64,000 nucleotides of DNA. Origin: Lingula anatina (Eukaryota; Brachiopoda; Lingulata; Lingulida; Lingulidae). Both the position numbers and the translations under genes were made by a program. The DNA lies in the NCBI RefSeq assembly GCF_001039355.2, contig NW_019773513.1, forward strand, positions 2,095,419 to 2,159,418, given 5' to 3'. Positions within the stretch are counted from its first letter, which is position 1; each line of letters begins with the position of its first letter. The notes below the pieces were generated by a model. That model did no database searches and had not been told where the DNA came from. It saw only the letters and a program-made list of their open reading frames with translations. Shown one piece after another: positions 59,514 to 64,000 of this stretch.

Positions 59514-61501
59514 CAAATTATTATTAAAACTTTTGTGTGCAAGGCTTAATACATTTGGAAAAACATCTTTTTAAGCTGTCCAAGTTGGTTCTTTACGCAT
59601 GTATCGGCGACAGACCGGAATGTGTGTGTGTGTGTGGTGGGGGTGTGGGGAGGTCTACCCACCTGTTTGTAAATTAGCCTATCACCTTAACAGTGATCTC
59701 CGTAAATTGGTCACACTCGGTGGTAGTTGGTGGTGTAAATTTTACTCCTTCAACGACACATTTCGCATAACTTTTTATGCCCACACTAGCCAACAAGATG
59801 ATGCATTGCGTGATTCATCCCGTGGAAAACAGGTAAAGACACATCACGATGTTAGAAAACACTGTGCGTGTAAAACAAGGTGGCAGCTGTTATAACGTAT
59901 CTTGGGGCAAGACCTTTCTCGTCTTTGCAGTATAATTGACATGTAATAATGAGGAGTGTCACGCAATTACAGTTGTAGTATGTCATTTTATGTCGAACTA
60001 GAAAGTAACAATTTCTTATCAATCATTTATTCATTGACTAATCACTGATGTATTCTAATAATTAATAAATTAAGCAAATAATTAATATTTAAAAAGCTAA
60101 ATCAGTCATTTATTTACTTAGCAACTAATCACTATCAAAATCAAACCCACACTGACCTATCTTCAAAATTTCATTGAAATCCATCAAAACATTTTTGCAT
60201 TATGTTACTAACAGATGAAGTTTTAAACAAAAACTTATTATTTAATTGATATTCACCGAAATGGTGCCATTTACTTGACCCTCCAGACATTTCCCGAAAA
60301 TTTTCAGCAAAATCAATTTACAACTTTTTGAAAAAAGTTCTTAACAGACAAACAAATAAACGGAACCAAAAACACTACCTACTTGTCGGAGGTAATAAGG
60401 CGCGACGCAGATGAATAATACTCTCTCTTTTAAGAAAGGTTATCAAAAGCATAATCATCTATGTTGTGTGCTTCGTTTTGTTTCAGTGGTACGCAAAGCT
60501 TCTGAACACGTGAATCCCGCAAGCACACACGCATTAATCATTTATGGGCATTTTATAAGTTGAAATTTAGAAACAAATTTAGAAACAGGCTCGAAATACG
60601 GACACCGTTGAATACTTTTAGGTTGGATAACGCCTTAATGCATGTACTACTTTCCAGATTAGTGGTCAAATAGTTACGTGTAAATCACTATGAGGAAATC
60701 CAACCCTGACAACAATGATCGGTTTAATTTCAATCATTTAATGTTCACTCGTTGCTTGCTCAGGTACATTCTAACGATATGTGGTGAATCACACTCTTAA
60801 GTAGCAAACCAAGACAATGGCTTCATGAACTTAACTTCTTAATCATAAGGAATTACGTAGTGCAACAAAACGTAAAGTTACTCAAATTGCCTGTGAATTA
60901 TTAAATGTCTCCAACAAGTAGTGTATCCGTGGCAAATGGCCTTCACCGAGTCACCCACGTATCCAGTAGCTAACAACACCCTGTACTAGTCATTGAGGCG
61001 CGACGATAAATCTTGAGTCGGTTAGTTTGTAAAAATGATTGGGTTCACCGAAAAAGGTGAAGGAGTATTAAAAGATTTAAGGCATGTTTCTTACCATCCT
61101 GGCTGGGATGACATTTATAAAAAGAGTATCAATAAAGTCTTAATGTCTGTTCAAATATATCACATTAAATACAAATGTTGCTAATTAACATGGTCTGACA
61201 CTAAATCAAAAGCTCCTTTGGACGTGAAGAATTGGTGTAAATTATAAACCTCAGATATATAAATTAAAATAGAAATTACAAATTCCATAACCGTGCATGA
61301 CAAGGTTTTGGTGTTTGTTACGACGAAAAGGACATTTGAATGTTATTGAGTTTGGATGCATTCCAACATGACGAAGTTTGAAGCGTTGCTCGGTCACCTA
61401 GCGTAGGACTTAAGCAGTGAAATGTGCATCACGCAAATACTGAAACATTGGCATTTGCCAATACGATGCCCATCACTCAAGCCGTCTATTTTTGTCTGCA
61501 G

Positions 61502-61509
61502 TATATAAG
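61502..61509 (+). promoter_or_regulatory. TATA box of somatomedin-B-like gene 2
   Basis: TATATAAG about 107 bp before the ATG. The surrounding sequence is conserved with the paralogue 1 promoter. Confidence 0.55.
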
Positions 61510-61608
61510 AGCCATTGCAATCAGCTACGGCTGTCTTTTGATTTGCAGCTTACTGTCCACGAACTTCTTCTTTGTTAACAGAAGGTATCGGCTCAAGTCC
61601 TACACAAA

Positions 61609-62956
61609 ATGTCTGCGTTGCCTCTACTTTTCCTCTTGGTATTGGGATCAATCTGTTGTAGTCAACATCCCATACTGGATGTTCTTCAGAACGGCATATT
61701 TGCAGATACAATAATTTCATCCAACAGATTTTCACAAAATCGAGTGAGCTACAGTCCGACTTTGTCAACCCTCGGTGGAAGTATGAGTACAAAAGACCGT
61801 TTACGGGAAAATAACTCGCTCAAAAAACCAACTCAAACTATACCAAAACGTTCGTTTTCCAGACCACGTAGAAAGGCAATAGGAGTCGGATTAACAGCAT
61901 TCAACAGTAGTGAATTTATGGAGCTAATGAATTTACAGCAAAACAACACAGAACCGAGTCTAATTCCAATTTCCGAAACATTTCAAGCCACGCCTAACAC
62001 CAGCTCCTTGGGCGATTCCTCCGAAATTAAGCCTTTTCCGTGGATTTGGAGTGGATCGCAGTTGGTATTGCCTGTGAATGAAAACTTTTGTTTTGCAAAG
62101 TACGGGTTGGTTTTACAGCAACACATAACGTGTTACTGTGACGCATTCTGTAATCTGTTTCACGATTGCTGTCTGCCGTATCTATCTTGCAACGAAATCC
62201 CCACTGCGACGACAACCACAGCATTAAATATTACAGCAAACCAAGTTGAATGCAGATCCCAGGGTACGAAATTGAACCAGTTTAATAGGTCAGACTTTAC
62301 CCGTAGAAATCCTGGTTACCGGTTTTTCTGGATGGTCTCATCTTGTTCGAGTAGAACACACAGCTCAACTCTCCGTCAAAAATGCGAGTTTTCAGGGTTC
62401 ACAACTGACCTTGACCTTCTCAGTCCAGTTTCAGACCCAGCAACAAAACTAACTTTTAAAAACAAATTCTGTGCTAATTGTAATGATGTTTTTGACACTT
62501 CAGCATGGCAGACGATGTTCAAATGTACATTTTCAACTAGCATCTACGAGTTAAGTGTCAACGTTACGTCATTACAAGATCTTGTTGAACGCATCGATAA
62601 AAATAGCGACTGCTCGCTTTATTTTAAGCCACCGAAAGAAATTCCAGGAAGACCGTGTGCCCTTAATAGTTATGGCCACTACAATGGACTTCGTTGGTAT
62701 CACACGTGTGGCCCAAAATACAGTTTCCTTCAGGAACGGTGTGCAAATGCTCCATTTTCACTTGTACAAGTTACAGCTGGCAGAGACTTAATTTATTGCA
62801 GGAACGTTTTCTGCTGGCTGTGTAGCCAACACCAGTTACCAGACAGGTTCACAGATTGTTCAGAATTGGGTAAGTCATTTTTCAATTAATTAATGATATT
62901 GGCTAGTGAAATGTATTTTAAATCGCTCGACTTTCATTCCACTGAGCATTTAGAGG

Positions 62957-63005
<49 letters not shown>

Positions 63006-63858
63006 TGTTGTTGTTGTTAAATTTGGATAAAACATAAACATGTCTTTTGGTTAGTTGAGACGTAAAAACTTCTCGCTCATTTTGAGAAGCTGCCCAAAAG
63101 TCAGTCACTTATTTTGCCCCCGTGTGAGTTTGCGATTGGCTCTAGAAGTTTTAAGGGCAACTCCATGGGGTTTACATGTACCTGCCAAAATGAATTTTCC
63201 TGAGAAAATAAGCAGTTTCCTTGTACTCCCGAATAACCCTCTTTTAACTTGGATTCGACCTTTTTTAATTTAAAATGACTGTAATTAAATGGAGGACGAA
63301 CTTTTTTACACGGACCCTCAGTACTACTTCAGAAAGAAATATTTAAGGGGGTTAAATAGTGTTTAAGATAAATGTTAAGCGTTATAAGAAGCTGTGGATG
63401 GCAGAACTAAGAATTCGGGGGATTATCAAACCCATGAGTTATACCTTTAACGTTATGTTAAGCTTAATGCTCGGGGTAACGAAACTGAGGGTCCGTGTAA
63501 AAAAGTTCGTCCTCCATTTAATTACAATGGTTAGGATCAAAATCTAGGGCGACGCTTACCTGTATTAATGAATGGGAAGCGGCCTCTCTATGATGAGTTA
63601 CTCTCTATCACGTTACACTGGCGCAAACCCATATGTGTGTCTGTATGTGTTTGTGAGTGTGTGTGGAATGTGTGAAGTCGCGAAAGTATCAATTGATACA
63701 TTGTTTCAGAAAAAGTACACTATTAAATGCTTTTTCATATTGATAAACCTTCAGGTGACTCACAAGTTAGCGCTAATCGCGGCTATGATCCTGTCGGGTT
63801 TGGAGCATTAATTGATATGTCGCACAAAAAGGACTGGTGTGAACCACAGACAGGCAGA
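61609..63858 (+). CDS. secreted or surface protein with somatomedin-B-like motif, paralogue 2 (3'-partial)
   Basis: Exon 61609-62869 (phase 1 donor GTAAGT) and exon 63755-63858 (GTAAGT) correspond in length and phase to the first two exons of paralogue 1. The signal peptide is identical, the RPRRKA basic site is kept and the core CYCDAFCNLFHDCCLPY cysteines are all retained. Differences concentrate at residues 35-75 and in the last 70 residues of exon 1. The third exon, with the hydrophobic tail, lies beyond the window. Strong exon and promoter similarity shows recent tandem duplication. Function unknown; extracellular location is inferred from the signal peptide. Confidence 0.75.
62958..63004. 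repeat. (ATT)n microsatellite
   Basis: About 15 ATT units followed by a GTT run, in intron 1 of paralogue 2. Confidence 0.95.
63281..63525. repeat. 245-bp segment bounded by ~43-bp inverted repeats
   Basis: The left arm starts GTAATTAAATGGAGGACGAA. The right arm ends with its reverse complement (63484-63525), and the arms are near-perfect over about 43 bp. The segment between the arms resembles the matching intron of paralogue 1, which lacks the arms. Confidence 0.8.
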
Positions 63859-64000
63859 GTAAGTATCTGACCATCACTATTGGTATTACACTTACCACTG
63901 TCTTTTCTTAGCATTTAATGACAATGAAAAGTTAAAATTTCGCTTGCAAAATAGCCAGATACAATTTAAACCAACAAAAAGTACACACAATTATGTGGAG

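Larger units (their letters stand above)
57902..61420. other. intergenic region with decayed duplicate material
   Basis: Contains two copies of a ~400-bp segment (58590-59430) and a shortened relic of the family's exon 2 (about 59455-59513). Sequence from about 60940 onward resembles the 5' flank of paralogue 1. No intact gene seen. Confidence 0.6.

Noticed and set aside
1-64000. CRISPR arrays, operons or prokaryotic features
   Set aside because: All genes are spliced and eukaryotic; repeats are microsatellites, MITEs or segmental duplications.

Overview
This is a 64 kb piece of an AT-rich animal nuclear genome. The genes have GT-AG introns, there are polyadenylation signals, microsatellites and small inverted-repeat transposons, and two N tracts mark assembly joins. 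The gene content (ALP/Enigma/Zasp-type PDZ-LIM genes, a GH18 chitinase, a RING-TRAF E3 ligase, and somatomedin-B-like secreted proteins in tandem) fits a marine invertebrate, most likely a lophotrochozoan such as a mollusc or brachiopod. I cannot name the species.

Layout. 0.7-16.5 kb (+): the 3' part of a PDZ-LIM gene with 9 visible coding exons (PDZ second half, ZM motif, proline-rich linker, one LIM domain), 3' UTR to about 18.65 kb. 20.0-30.7 kb (-): a second, short PDZ gene lying tail-to-tail with the first. It has three alternative first exons, each encoding a different first half of the PDZ domain, that can all splice in frame to one common second half. Its 5.7 kb intron carries a complete 2,886-bp TIR transposon with TAA target duplications and five direct copies of a 14-mer. 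33.6-38.6 kb (+): a secreted GH18 chitinase, 394 aa in 9 exons, with a good TATA/Inr promoter. A second copy of its last four exons and 3' flank (41.0-44.8 kb) follows directly after a single N. 45.9-49.3 kb (+): a RING-TRAF zinc-finger protein whose C-terminal zinc-binding motif is interrupted by a chain of six candidate microexons of only 3 or 6 nt. 53.4-57.9 kb and 61.6-63.9 kb (+): two paralogous secreted or surface proteins with a somatomedin-B-like cysteine motif. Decayed duplicate material lies between them.

Two tRNA genes on the minus strand (Lys-TTT at 35.5 kb, Phe-GAA at 47.4 kb) both appear to have introns at the canonical 37/38 position, which is unusual for these isoacceptors in animals.

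Assembly caution: the segment before the 250-N gap (49,996-51,677) is repeated, apparently identically, after it (51,928-53,609). The chitinase duplication likewise abuts the single N at 41,024. Both look like contig overlaps that were not merged. The apparent gene start at 51,457 and the second set of chitinase 3' exons should therefore not be counted as extra genes without long-read support.

Strongest leads: the microexon chain, the swappable half-PDZ exons, the paired intron-bearing tRNAs, and the TAA-flanked transposon.
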